Shown: piece by piece, positions 1-8,477 of the stretch | How positions within the stretch are numbered: position 1 is the stretch's first letter | How the letters are laid out: each line of letters opens with the position of its first letter | DNA from: Pseudomonas guineae | GTDB taxonomy: Bacteria > Pseudomonadota > Gammaproteobacteria > Pseudomonadales > Pseudomonadaceae | Direction: 5' to 3' | Length of the DNA: 64,000 nucleotides | NCBI RefSeq assembly: GCF_900113745.1 | Contig: NZ_FOQL01000007.1 | Coordinates: forward strand, 1 to 64,000 | Program-made: the position numbers and the translations under genes | Notes under the pieces: generated by a model | Database searches by the model: none | Told to the model about the DNA's origin: nothing | What the model saw: the letters and a program-made list of their open reading frames with translations, nothing else

Positions 1-68
1 CGCCCACCATCTGTCAACATTATTTTTACCTGCAAGCCTATTCTTTATGCTGACAGAACAACCACTTA

Positions 69-105
69 CCCCATCTCATAGCGCCAAAACGACGAGCGGA
101 TGGGG
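69..105. terminator. weak inverted repeat downstream of gltX
   Basis: A 7-bp inverted repeat (CCCCATC at 69-75 and GATGGGG at 99-105) lies just past the gltX stop on the minus strand. It has a long loop and no clear T run, so it is at best a weak transcription end. Nothing else is recognisable in the first 116 bases. Confidence 0.25.
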
Positions 106-116
106 CAATCAGCGAC

Positions 117-1598
117 TTAGGCTATAGCCGCCAGCAACTTTTCCCACTCTTTGTTTTCTTTCTTCGACACACCACCGAGCAGCTCAATGGCTTGGCGCAG
201 ACGGAAACGGGTCAAATCCGGACCAAGGATCTCCATGGCATCGAGTACCGACACCGAGCTGGCCTGCCCCGTAATCGCGGCGAACATCAACGGCATGGCG
301 TCGCGCAGCTTAAGCTCCAAGTGCTCGACTACCGCCTGAATACAGCCAGTAATCGGCTCCTTCTCCCATTGGCGCAAGGCTTCCAGCTTCCAAAGAATGA
401 GCTGCATGACCTGACGCACTTGGTCGGCCGAGAGTTTTTTATGCGCGAACAGTGCGGCATCTGGTGCCACGCCACCGGCGAAGAAGAAACTGGCTAACGG
501 TGCAATCTGGCTAAAGGTTTCCACCCTACCCTGCACATGCGGGGCAATTTGCATCAGATAATCGTTGTTGAAGGCCCACTTCTGCGCACCAGCGGCAAAC
601 TCTTCAACGCTCAGCTCACGCATCCACTGACCATTGAGCCAGGACAACTTCTCCAGATCGAAGATCGGCCCGCCCAGTGAGACCCGGTTTATATCGAAGT
701 GCTCGACCATCTCGTCAAGGCTGAACTTCTCACGCTCATCCGGCATCGACCAGCCCATGCGCCCAAGGTAGTTAAGCATCGCTTGCGGCAGGAAGCCCAT
801 GCGCTCGTAAAAGGTGATCGAGGTCGGGTTTTTCCGCTTGGACAGCTTGCTCTTGTCCGGATTGCGCAGCAGCGGCATGTAGCACAGTTGCGGTTTGTCC
901 CAACCGAAGTATTCGTACAGCAGAATCAGCTTGGGTGCCGATGGCAGCCATTCTTCGCCACGCAACACGTGGGTGATGCCCATGAGGTGGTCGTCGACCA
1001 CGTTGGCCAGGAAATAGGTCGGCAGGCCGTCAGTCTTCATCAACACTTGCATGTCCATGCGATCCCACGGGATCTCAACTTCACCACGCAGCATGTCCGG
1101 CACCACGCACACGCCGTTAGTCGGCACCTTCATGCGCACTACATTCGGCTCACCTGCCGCCAAACGCTGCTGCACCTCGGCGGCCGACAGGTTCATGCAA
1201 TGGCCGTCATAACGCGGCGTCTGCTTAGCTTCCATCTGTTCGGCGCGCACTTTATCCAGGCGCTCGGCGCTGCAGAAACAGTGGAAAGCATGGCCTTTTT
1301 CCACCAGCTCAGCGCTGTACTTCTGATAGATGTGACCGCGCTCACTCTGCCGATACGGGCCGTGCGGGCCGCCAACATCCGGACCCTCGCTCCACTCAAT
1401 ACCCAACCAACGCAGGGCGTCGTATATCTGCTGTTCCGACTCACGGGTCGAACGCACCTGATCAGTGTCTTCAATGCGCAGGATAAATTCGCCACCGTGC
1501 TGACGGGCAAAGCACAGGTTGAATAGGGCGATATAGGCGGTGCCTACGTGCGGATCACCAGTGGGCGACGGCGCGATACGGGTACGAACGGTGGTCAT
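117..1598 (-). CDS. gltX: glutamyl-tRNA synthetase
   Basis: Class I aminoacyl-tRNA synthetase that charges tRNA-Glu with glutamate in the cytoplasm. The protein is 493 aa, normal for the family. The HIGH-type motif is near the N terminus (APSPTGDPHVGTAYIALF), the KMSKS-type loop appears as KLSKRK, and a Cys cluster (CFC ... YDGHC) matches the zinc-binding region of bacterial GluRS. The open frame extends eight codons further upstream, but the ATG at 1598 begins the conserved MTTVRTRIAPSPTG sequence and has a GAGAG stretch upstream, so it is preferred. The next gene upstream on the same strand is a LysR regulator with a short gap. This gene order is the one I recall in P. aeruginosa. Function is certain; only the start has minor ambiguity. 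Confidence 0.97.
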   Translation of the reverse strand: MTTVRTRIAPSPTGDPHVGTAYIALFNLCFARQHGGEFILRIEDTDQVRSTRESEQQIYDALRWLGIEWSEGPDVGGPHGPYRQSERGHIYQKYSAELVEKGHAFHCFCSAERLDKVRAEQMEAKQTPRYDGHCMNLSAAEVQQRLAAGEPNVVRMKVPTNGVCVVPDMLRGEVEIPWDRMDMQVLMKTDGLPTYFLANVVDDHLMGITHVLRGEEWLPSAPKLILLYEYFGWDKPQLCYMPLLRNPDKSKLSKRKNPTSITFYERMGFLPQAMLNYLGRMGWSMPDEREKFSLDEMVEHFDINRVSLGGPIFDLEKLSWLNGQWMRELSVEEFAAGAQKWAFNNDYLMQIAPHVQGRVETFSQIAPLASFFFAGGVAPDAALFAHKKLSADQVRQVMQLILWKLEALRQWEKEPITGCIQAVVEHLELKLRDAMPLMFAAITGQASSVSVLDAMEILGPDLTRFRLRQAIELLGGVSKKENKEWEKLLAAIA

Positions 1599-1634
1599 GG
1601 CAGCTCTCAGAGGAATATGCAACGGGCAATCGTT

Positions 1635-2555
1635 TCAAGGCGGCGATATTAACAGGCTGGCCGCCGCCGGCTCCAGCAGCCGACCATCCGACAGAGGCAG
1701 ACTGGTCATCAGGAAATCAAGAAAGGTTTTCACTTTCATCGCCTGGAAGCGCCGTGAAGGATAGACGGCATACAACTCGCCCTCAGGCAAGCAGGCCTCT
1801 GGTAATAGCTCAATCAAGCGGCCTTCAGCCACCGCCAACGCGGTGATCATTACCGGTAGACCGGCAATCCCCGCGCCTGCCAGCGCCGCCTCACGAGCAA
1901 AGGTTATGTTGTTACACGCCAATGCGCGCTGGCAGGCAATGCTCTCACCCAATAACGGCCAATATCGCGGCGAGTCATTCGGCAGCACAATTGCCCGATG
2001 CCCCAGTAACTCCGCCGTCGCTTGCGGCGTGCCATGCAGGGCCAGGTAGTCAGGGCTGGCATATAAACGCCGACGGGTCTCAAATAATTTGCGCGCGATC
2101 AGCGTCGAGTCCTGTGGCTGACCGACCAAAATGGCAATATCAATGCCCTCCTCAACCGGGTCCACATGCCGCGACGTCAGCTCCACTTCGGCATTGATCT
2201 GTGGATACAGGCGCATGAAATCGCCCAGCACGCGCCCAAGAAATAACTGGCCGAACTCAATCGGCGCCGTGATCCGCAGCAAGCCGGAAGGCTCCTGCTG
2301 CAGTTGCATCACCGCCTGCTCGGCTTCGGCAAAGTCGAGCATGATCTGCCGACACCGCTCGTAATAGGCCTGCCCCACCTCGGTCAGGCGTAATTTACGC
2401 GTGGTGCGATTGATCAAGCGCACCCCAAGGCGCTCTTCGAGCAAGGCGATACGCCGGCTGACGGTCGACTTCTGCATACCCAACCCCTGCGCTGCCAGGG
2501 TGAAACTGTGACACTCGACCACCCGCGTGAAGATCAGCGCATCATCCAAGCCCAT
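1635..2555 (-). CDS. LysR-family transcriptional regulator
   Basis: DNA-binding regulator of 306 aa, normal LTTR length. An N-terminal winged HTH (about residues 1-60, with LGMQKSTVSRRIALLEERLG as the recognition region) is followed by a periplasmic-binding-protein-like effector domain (about 90-290). It is transcribed divergently from an HlyD/EmrA-like gene and an EmrB-like MFS exporter, the classic LTTR arrangement, so it probably controls that efflux pair and itself. The effector is unknown. A TTGTT-N10-AACAA dyad sits 3 bp upstream of its start codon (2558-2577) and is a candidate operator. Subfamily resembles the CrgA/AaeR-type regulators with an RRIALLEERLGVRL signature, but the specific target is inference from position. 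Confidence 0.9.
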   Translation of the reverse strand: MGLDDALIFTRVVECHSFTLAAQGLGMQKSTVSRRIALLEERLGVRLINRTTRKLRLTEVGQAYYERCRQIMLDFAEAEQAVMQLQQEPSGLLRITAPIEFGQLFLGRVLGDFMRLYPQINAEVELTSRHVDPVEEGIDIAILVGQPQDSTLIARKLFETRRRLYASPDYLALHGTPQATAELLGHRAIVLPNDSPRYWPLLGESIACQRALACNNITFAREAALAGAGIAGLPVMITALAVAEGRLIELLPEACLPEGELYAVYPSRRFQAMKVKTFLDFLMTSLPLSDGRLLEPAAASLLISPP

Positions 2556-2557
2556 GA

Positions 2558-2577
2558 TTGTTCCCTATAAGCAACAA
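2558..2577. promoter_or_regulatory. candidate LysR-type operator
   Basis: Interrupted dyad TTGTT-N10-AACAA in the divergent region between the LysR gene and the efflux genes. Its size and symmetry fit the T-N11-A style of LTTR boxes, and its position directly next to the regulator start suggests autoregulation. This is pattern and position only. Confidence 0.4.
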
Positions 2578-2661
2578 AGTTTATGAAGTCTAACGACTAC
2601 AGGCGTGAAAGGAACACTGCTAAATTTGCTTACACTTTTGCCCGAGCGTCGAGCGCCCGCT

Positions 2662-3711
2662 ATGCCCGCCCAACTGAAACGCCGCCTGTTCATTTTCATA
2701 ACTATTCTTGGCCTAATTGCCGCCGCCCTTTTCGGTCATTGGCTGCTGGTCGGTCGCTACCTTGAAAGCACCGACAACGCCTACGTACAGGGCGAGATCA
2801 CCCGCGTATCCAGCCAACTTGGCGCGCGCATTGAGCAGGTGTTGGTGCAGGACAATCAACACGTCGAAAAAGGCGAGTTGCTATTGGTGCTGGAAAGCGC
2901 CGATTTCGAGCTGGCCAAGCACCGCGCCGTCGCAACCCTGGCGACGCGCGAAGCCGAACTCAGCCAGGCGCGCAGCACGCTGCACCAACAAGGCAGCCTG
3001 ATTGCCGCCAGCCAGGCCGATGTCTCGGCGAGCGAAGCAACCCTAGGGCGCACGCAGATAGACCTTTCACGCGCCCAAGCCTTGCGCAAGCCAGGTTTCG
3101 TCTCCGAAGAACGCGTTACCACCTTGGCAGCCGACAGCCGCATCGCCCGCTCGCACGTCAGCAAAGCTCAGGCTGACTTGCAGGCTCAGCGCCAGCAGAT
3201 CAACACCCTTAACGCCGAGATCAAGCGCCTGCAAGCACAGATCGCCAGCGCCCGCAGCGACCTGGCGCAAACCGAGCTGAACCTCACACGCACCCAGATT
3301 CACGCACCGATTAGCGGCTTTATCGGCCAGCGTGCCGCACGCAACGGCCAAGTCGTCCAGGCGGGTGCTTACCTGCTGTCACTGGTGCCTGACGAGGAAA
3401 TCTGGATTCAGGCCAACTTCAAAGAGACCCAGATCGGCCGCATGCACCCTGGGCAAAGCGCTGAACTGACCTTCGACAGCTTTCCCGATACCGCCATCGA
3501 AGCCCAGGTAGAGAGCCTGTTCGCCGCGTCCGGCGCGCAGTTCAGCCTGCTGCCGCCTGACAATGCCACCGGCAACTTCACCAAGGTGGTGCAACGCATT
3601 CCCGTGAAACTGACCTTCGCCGCGGACAACCCGCTCAAGGGCTTGATCCGCCCGGGCATGTCGGTCGAAGTCACAATCGATATCAGCGGCGACACTCGCC
3701 ATGGCGGCTGA
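2662..3711 (+). CDS. HlyD-family membrane fusion protein (EmrA-like)
   Basis: Periplasmic adaptor of a tripartite or bipartite efflux system, anchored in the inner membrane. From the chosen ATG the protein is 349 aa, with one N-terminal membrane segment (FIFITILGLIAAALFGHWLL), the biotinyl-lipoyl half motif around STDNAYVQGEITRVSSQLGA, a long coiled-coil hairpin (about residues 80-200, many AQ-rich heptads), the second lipoyl half (APISGFIGQRAARNGQVV) and a C-terminal beta-barrel. An in-frame GTG at 2605 would add 19 residues; it lacks a good ribosome-binding site and the extension looks unlike family N termini. The gene overlaps the following EmrB-like transporter by 11 bp, so the two are translationally coupled. 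Probable substrates are drugs or aromatic acids, not deducible here. Confidence 0.88.
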   Translation: MPAQLKRRLFIFITILGLIAAALFGHWLLVGRYLESTDNAYVQGEITRVSSQLGARIEQVLVQDNQHVEKGELLLVLESADFELAKHRAVATLATREAELSQARSTLHQQGSLIAASQADVSASEATLGRTQIDLSRAQALRKPGFVSEERVTTLAADSRIARSHVSKAQADLQAQRQQINTLNAEIKRLQAQIASARSDLAQTELNLTRTQIHAPISGFIGQRAARNGQVVQAGAYLLSLVPDEEIWIQANFKETQIGRMHPGQSAELTFDSFPDTAIEAQVESLFAASGAQFSLLPPDNATGNFTKVVQRIPVKLTFAADNPLKGLIRPGMSVEVTIDISGDTRHGG

Positions 3712-5251
3712 TGCCCTGATTCGCCCCGCTGGCGAACCAAGCCGGCGCGACTGGATTGCGGTGATGAGCGCCATGCTCGGCGCATTCATGGCCGTGCTGG
3801 ACATCCAGATCACCAATTCATCTCTCAAGGACATCCAGGGCGCGCTGTCGGCTACCCTGGAAGAAGGCTCGTGGATCTCCACCTCTTATCTGGTTGCAGA
3901 GATCATCATGATCCCGCTCACCGCATGGCTGGTGCAGCTGCTCTCAGCGCGGCGCTTGGCGGTGTGGGTGTCCATCGGCTTTCTGTTTTCCTCATTACTC
4001 TGTTCACTGGCCTGGAGCCTGGAAAGCATGATTGTATTCCGCGCCATGCAAGGTTTTACTGGCGGCGCGCTGATCCCCCTGGCGTTCACCCTAACGCTGA
4101 TCAAACTGCCCGAGCATCACCGCGCCAAGGGCATGGCGCTGTTTGCCCTAACCGCGACCTTCGCGCCGTCAATCGGCCCGACACTCGGCGGCTGGCTGAC
4201 CGAAAACTTCGGCTGGGAATACATCTTCTACATCAACGTGCCGCCGGGCCTGCTGATGATTGCCGGGCTGATGTATGGCCTGGAAAAGAAAGCCCCGCAC
4301 TGGGAAATGCTCAAGAAAACCGACTATGCCGGCATCCTCACCCTAGGCCTCGGGCTCGGCTGCCTGCAGGTGTTTCTCGAAGAGGGGCATCGTAAGGATT
4401 GGCTGGAGTCCAGCCTAATCAGCGGCCTGGGCAGCGTGGCGGCGATCAGCTTGGTGCTGTTTTTCATCCTGCAGACGTCCAGGCCCAACCCGCTGATCAA
4501 CCTAGGCGTGCTGCGCGAGCGTAATTTCGGCCTGTCGAGTATTTCCAGTGTCGGCTTGGGCATGGGCCTGTATGGCTCAATCTACGTATTGCCGTTGTAT
4601 CTGGCGCAAATCCAGGGCTACAACGCCCTGCAGATTGGCGAGGTGATCATGTGGATGGGCGTACCACAACTGTTCCTCATCCCTTTCGTGCCGCTGATGA
4701 TGAAAAAAATCTCACCTAAGTGGCTCTGCGCCATCGGCTTTGGCTTGTTCGGCGGCGCCAGCTTCCTCTCAGGCGTACTCAATCCAGATTTTGCCGGCGA
4801 GCAGTTCAACCACATCCAGATCATCCGCGCACTCGGCCAGCCCTTGGTGATGGTGACAATCTCACTGATCGCCACCGCTTATGTGATGCCACAGGACGCA
4901 GGGTCGGCTTCCAGCCTGTTCAACATCCTGCGCAACCTTGGCGGTGCGATTGGCATTGCCCTCCTCGCCACCCTGCTCGACAGTCGGGCCAAGGTGTATT
5001 TTGACTACCTGCGCGAGTCACTGGTACCGAGCAACCCGCAGGTCGCCGAGCGCATGGCACTGTTGACCGAGAAGCTCGGCAGCGAACAGGCCGCACTGGC
5101 TAAGCTGAGCGAAATCACCCATCAGCAGGCGGCGATCATGGCCTACAATGACGCCTTCCACTGCATTGGCATCGCCCTCGGCATCAGCATGCTCGCCGTG
5201 TTGTTTACGCGAAAATTGCCCGTCGGCGCCACAGGTGGTGCCGCTCACTAA
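3701..5251 (+). CDS. DHA2-family MFS multidrug exporter (EmrB/QacA-like)
   Basis: Proton-driven inner-membrane exporter of 516 aa with about 14 transmembrane helices, typical of the DHA2 (14-TM) family. The N-terminal half carries the family motif AVLDIQITNSSLKDIQGALSA (TM1, DIQIT being the usual D-x-x-I-V/T-N pattern) and the LGGWLTENFGWEYIFYINVP motif near TM5, characteristic of EmrB-type proteins. Its start overlaps the end of the membrane fusion protein, so the two form an EmrAB-like unit. No outer-membrane channel gene is adjacent; a TolC-like protein would have to come from elsewhere. Probably regulated by the divergent LysR protein. Substrate unknown. Confidence 0.92.
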   Translation: MAADALIRPAGEPSRRDWIAVMSAMLGAFMAVLDIQITNSSLKDIQGALSATLEEGSWISTSYLVAEIIMIPLTAWLVQLLSARRLAVWVSIGFLFSSLLCSLAWSLESMIVFRAMQGFTGGALIPLAFTLTLIKLPEHHRAKGMALFALTATFAPSIGPTLGGWLTENFGWEYIFYINVPPGLLMIAGLMYGLEKKAPHWEMLKKTDYAGILTLGLGLGCLQVFLEEGHRKDWLESSLISGLGSVAAISLVLFFILQTSRPNPLINLGVLRERNFGLSSISSVGLGMGLYGSIYVLPLYLAQIQGYNALQIGEVIMWMGVPQLFLIPFVPLMMKKISPKWLCAIGFGLFGGASFLSGVLNPDFAGEQFNHIQIIRALGQPLVMVTISLIATAYVMPQDAGSASSLFNILRNLGGAIGIALLATLLDSRAKVYFDYLRESLVPSNPQVAERMALLTEKLGSEQAALAKLSEITHQQAAIMAYNDAFHCIGIALGISMLAVLFTRKLPVGATGGAAH

Positions 5252-5298
5252 TCCATGCCCGGCGCCGGCTCTCGGCGCAGGGTTGTTTCAGGTTATCC

Positions 5299-6198
5299 AT
5301 GTCTGACTCCGCTGCACGCGCCCGCACATTGTTGCTGATCGGCGCTTTCGCCATTATTTATCTGGGCTGGGGCACCACCTACCTGGCTAACCACTTCCTC
5401 CTGCTGGAACTACCACCGTTCGTCATTGGCAGCCTGCGCTTTGCCTTTGCCGGGCTATTGGCCCTGTCATGGGTAATCCTTAGCGGCCAGCTACGCATTC
5501 AACGCAGCGATTGGGGCGGCGTGTTGCTGGGTGGCTTAAGCCTGATTGCAGTCGGCCAGGGCGCATTGATCTACGCCAATCAGTTTTTGCCAACCGGCAT
5601 GCTGGCCATGCTCTACACCTCCTTGCCGTTGTGGAGCGTGGCGCTGGAATGGCTGCTCGGTGAACGTCCGCCGCTGTGGGTGATGTGTGGTCTGGCGCTG
5701 GCTTGCAGCGGGATTGTGCTGCTGATGAATAACGGCCTGGACCAGAGCGCTTCAGCCGAGCAGTGGCTCGCCGGCCTGCTGGTGGTCGGCGCCACCTTAC
5801 TGTGGGCCTGCGGGGCTTGGCTGTTACGCCAGCGCCCGCCGTTTCGATCCAGCTGGCTGGGGCTGAGCCTGCAAATGCTGATCGGTGCACTGCTGCTGGG
5901 CTTGTTCGGCCTCTGGCATGGAGACTGGAATAACCTCGACCTGAGCCGCGTAAGCCACAGCGCCTGGCTCTGGTTGGCGTATCTGGTATTGCCAGTGAGC
6001 CTGGGGGTTTATCCCGCGTACTTTTGGCTACTACGCGAAGTGCGCCCCAGCCTGGTGTCGACCTTCGCTTTCGTCAACCCGGTGGTAGCACTGCTGCTTG
6101 GTTACCTGTTGCTGGACGAGCATTTGAGCCTAATAGCCATGCTTGCCTGCGGCATCACTCTGGGCGGGGTGGTGCTGATTATCTTCGGCCGCCGTTAA
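5299..6198 (+). CDS. EamA/DMT-family transporter
   Basis: Drug/metabolite transporter of 299 aa with about ten hydrophobic helices arranged as two EamA repeats (residues about 10-140 and 155-295), as in RhaT/YedA-type exporters. The N terminus AIIYLGWGTTYLANHF is typical of the YedA-like branch. It starts 47 bp after the EmrB-like gene on the same strand and may be cotranscribed with it. The gene is followed by a REP-like palindrome. Substrates of this family are varied (amino acids, metabolites), so none is assigned. Confidence 0.88.
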   Translation: MSDSAARARTLLLIGAFAIIYLGWGTTYLANHFLLLELPPFVIGSLRFAFAGLLALSWVILSGQLRIQRSDWGGVLLGGLSLIAVGQGALIYANQFLPTGMLAMLYTSLPLWSVALEWLLGERPPLWVMCGLALACSGIVLLMNNGLDQSASAEQWLAGLLVVGATLLWACGAWLLRQRPPFRSSWLGLSLQMLIGALLLGLFGLWHGDWNNLDLSRVSHSAWLWLAYLVLPVSLGVYPAYFWLLREVRPSLVSTFAFVNPVVALLLGYLLLDEHLSLIAMLACGITLGGVVLIIFGRR

Positions 6199-6209
6199 AC
6201 ACACTCTAC

Positions 6210-6264
6210 GGAGGGTGCTTTAGCCGCGACGATAAGGCTGCTTATTCGCGGCTAAAGCCCCTCC
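6210..6264. repeat. REP-like palindrome / possible bidirectional terminator
   Basis: Long inverted repeat between the convergent EamA and uvrB genes: a left arm ending in CTTTAGCCGCGA (6218-6229) pairs with TCGCGGCTAAAG (6246-6257), extended outward by GGAGGG/CCCTCC. The sequence resembles the repetitive extragenic palindromes common in Pseudomonas chromosomes. It probably folds into a stable stem and may end transcription from both sides. Confidence 0.7.
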
Positions 6265-6275
6265 AAATGAGTCCG

Positions 6276-8291
6276 TCACACCTGCAATAGCCGATCACGC
6301 AGCTTCTGGATCTCATCGCGCATTTGCGCGGCGGCTTCGAACTCAAGGTCGCGAGCTAACGCATACATCTTCTCTTCGAGCTGACGAATGCGCTTAGTGA
6401 TCTCGCTCGGCGAGCGCAGCTCATTCTCGTACCGCGCATTTTCTTCCGCCGCCTGGGCCATGCCTTTGCGTTTCTTGCTGCGCGAACCTGGCACGGTTGC
6501 GCCTTCAAGGATGTCCTTAACATCCCTGAACACACCTTTAGGGGTAATACCATTGGCTTCGTTGAAGGCGATTTGCTTGTCGCGCCGCCGATCGGTCTCG
6601 CCAATGGCGCGCTCCATGGAACCCGTCATGCGGTCGGCATATAGAATCGCCCGACCATTGAGGTTACGCGCGGCGCGACCGATGGTCTGGATCAGCGAAC
6701 GCTCGGAGCGCAGGAAACCTTCCTTGTCGGCGTCGAGAATCGCCACCAACGACACTTCCGGCATGTCCAAGCCTTCGCGCAGTAGGTTGATACCCACCAA
6801 CACATCGAACGCGCCGATGCGCAGGTCGCGAATGATCTCCACCCGCTCCACAGTGTCGATGTCTGAGTGCAGGTAACGCACCTTGATCCCATGATCGCCC
6901 AGGTAATCAGTCAAATCCTCGGCCATGCGTTTAGTCAGGGTGGTGACCAGCACGCGCTCCTCGATGGCCACGCGCTTGCGGATTTCCGAGATAAGGTCAT
7001 CGACCTGAGTCAGCGCCGGACGCACTTCGATCTGAGGATCAACCAGGCCAGTGGGCCGCACTACCTGCTCAATCACCCGCCCGGCATGCTCGGCTTCGTA
7101 GTTACCTGGCGTCGCCGAAACAAAAATAGTTTGCGGGCTAGCCGCTTCCCACTCTTCAAATTTCATCGGCCTATTGTCCAGCGCCGAGGGCAAACGAAAA
7201 CCGTATTCAACCAAGGTTTCTTTGCGTGAGCGATCACCCTTGTACATCGCCCCAACTTGCGGCACCGAGACGTGGGACTCATCGATCACCAGCAACGCCT
7301 TATCCGGCAAATAGTCATAAAGCGTGGGCGGTGGCTGGCCCGAGTCGCGCCCGGAGAGGTAGCGCGAGTAGTTTTCGATACCGTTGCAATAACCCAGTTC
7401 AATGATCATCTCCAGATCAAAACGGGTGCGCTGTTCCAGGCGCTGGGCCTCGACCAGTTTGTTATTGCTGCGCAGGTATTCAAGCCGCTCGACCAACTCG
7501 ACCTTGATCTTCTCCACGGCCTCAAGCAACACCTCACGCGGAGTGACGTAGTGGCTCTTGGGGTAGAAGGTAAAGCGCGGCAGTTTGCGGATCACCTCGC
7601 CGGTCAGCGGGTCAAACGCCGAGAGGCTTTCGACCTCATCGTCGAACAGCTCAATACGCACGGCCTCCAGGTCAGATTCGGCCGGGAAGATATCGATCAC
7701 ATCGCCACGCACACGGAAGGTCGAGCGAGCAAAGTCCATGTCATTACGGGTGTATTGCAGATCAGCCAGCCGCCGTAGCAGCTCACGCTGATCCATTTTG
7801 TCGCCACGGTCGACGTGCAGCACCATCTTCAAGTACGACTCGGGACTGCCCAGGCCGTAGATACACGACACAGTGGTGACGATGATTGCGTCCGAGCGCT
7901 CCAGCAGCGCCTTAGTCGCCGACAGGCGCATCTGCTCGATATGATCGTTGATCGAGGCGTCTTTCTCGATAAAGGTGTCCGAGGACGGCACATAGGCTTC
8001 CGGCTGGTAGTAGTCGTAATAGGAAACGAAATACTCCACCGCGTTATTCGGAAAGAAGCTTTTGAACTCGCCATACAGCTGCGCCGCGAGTGTCTTATTC
8101 GGAGCCAAAACCAAGGTCGGGCGCTGAATTTGCGCGATCACATTAGCAATGGAAAAGGTCTTACCCGAGCCCGTTACGCCGAGCAAGGTCTGGTGTGAAA
8201 GGCCTGCTTCTAGGCCTTCGACCATCTGCCGAATAGCCTCGGGCTGATCGCCGGCAGGCTGGAAACGGGTGACCAACTGGAATTCGGACAT
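6276..8291 (-). CDS. uvrB: excinuclease ABC subunit UvrB
   Basis: DNA-damage recognition helicase-like subunit of nucleotide excision repair, working with UvrA and UvrC. The protein is 671 aa, normal length. Visible signatures are the Walker A motif GVTGSGKT near residue 40, the beta-hairpin region rich in Tyr (YFVSYYDYYQPEAYVP), helicase motifs (VIDESHVS, SATPGNYE, QTIGRAARN) and a C-terminal UVR domain ending QMRDEIQKLRDRLL that contacts UvrC. The open frame extends five codons further, but the ATG at 8291 starts the conserved MSEFQLVTRFQP and has GAGGTC upstream at good spacing. It is divergent from the aminotransferase gene. Confidence 0.97.
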   Translation of the reverse strand: MSEFQLVTRFQPAGDQPEAIRQMVEGLEAGLSHQTLLGVTGSGKTFSIANVIAQIQRPTLVLAPNKTLAAQLYGEFKSFFPNNAVEYFVSYYDYYQPEAYVPSSDTFIEKDASINDHIEQMRLSATKALLERSDAIIVTTVSCIYGLGSPESYLKMVLHVDRGDKMDQRELLRRLADLQYTRNDMDFARSTFRVRGDVIDIFPAESDLEAVRIELFDDEVESLSAFDPLTGEVIRKLPRFTFYPKSHYVTPREVLLEAVEKIKVELVERLEYLRSNNKLVEAQRLEQRTRFDLEMIIELGYCNGIENYSRYLSGRDSGQPPPTLYDYLPDKALLVIDESHVSVPQVGAMYKGDRSRKETLVEYGFRLPSALDNRPMKFEEWEAASPQTIFVSATPGNYEAEHAGRVIEQVVRPTGLVDPQIEVRPALTQVDDLISEIRKRVAIEERVLVTTLTKRMAEDLTDYLGDHGIKVRYLHSDIDTVERVEIIRDLRIGAFDVLVGINLLREGLDMPEVSLVAILDADKEGFLRSERSLIQTIGRAARNLNGRAILYADRMTGSMERAIGETDRRRDKQIAFNEANGITPKGVFRDVKDILEGATVPGSRSKKRKGMAQAAEENARYENELRSPSEITKRIRQLEEKMYALARDLEFEAAAQMRDEIQKLRDRLLQV

Positions 8292-8387
8292 GACGGACCT
8301 CGACAAGCGACTGTGACGCGATCTGAAAGCCTACGTCATAACACTGAAATGCGTGCGTGCGCTGTCGCGACACGCGTTATGGCTCGG

Positions 8388-8393
8388 TATACT
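8388..8393 (+). promoter_or_regulatory. candidate -10 element for the aminotransferase
   Basis: TATACT lies in the divergent uvrB–aminotransferase region, 85 bp upstream of the chosen start. No convincing -35 is visible. The transcribed leader would contain two small hairpins (8409-8440 and 8450-8468). Confidence 0.35.
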
Positions 8394-8477
8394 ACCGGGC
8401 CACTTACGCAACCCCTAGCATCAGTCGTAGCGGGGTGTTGTTTGATACTCAACTTCCTCTTCGAGTTGCCGCATCCC

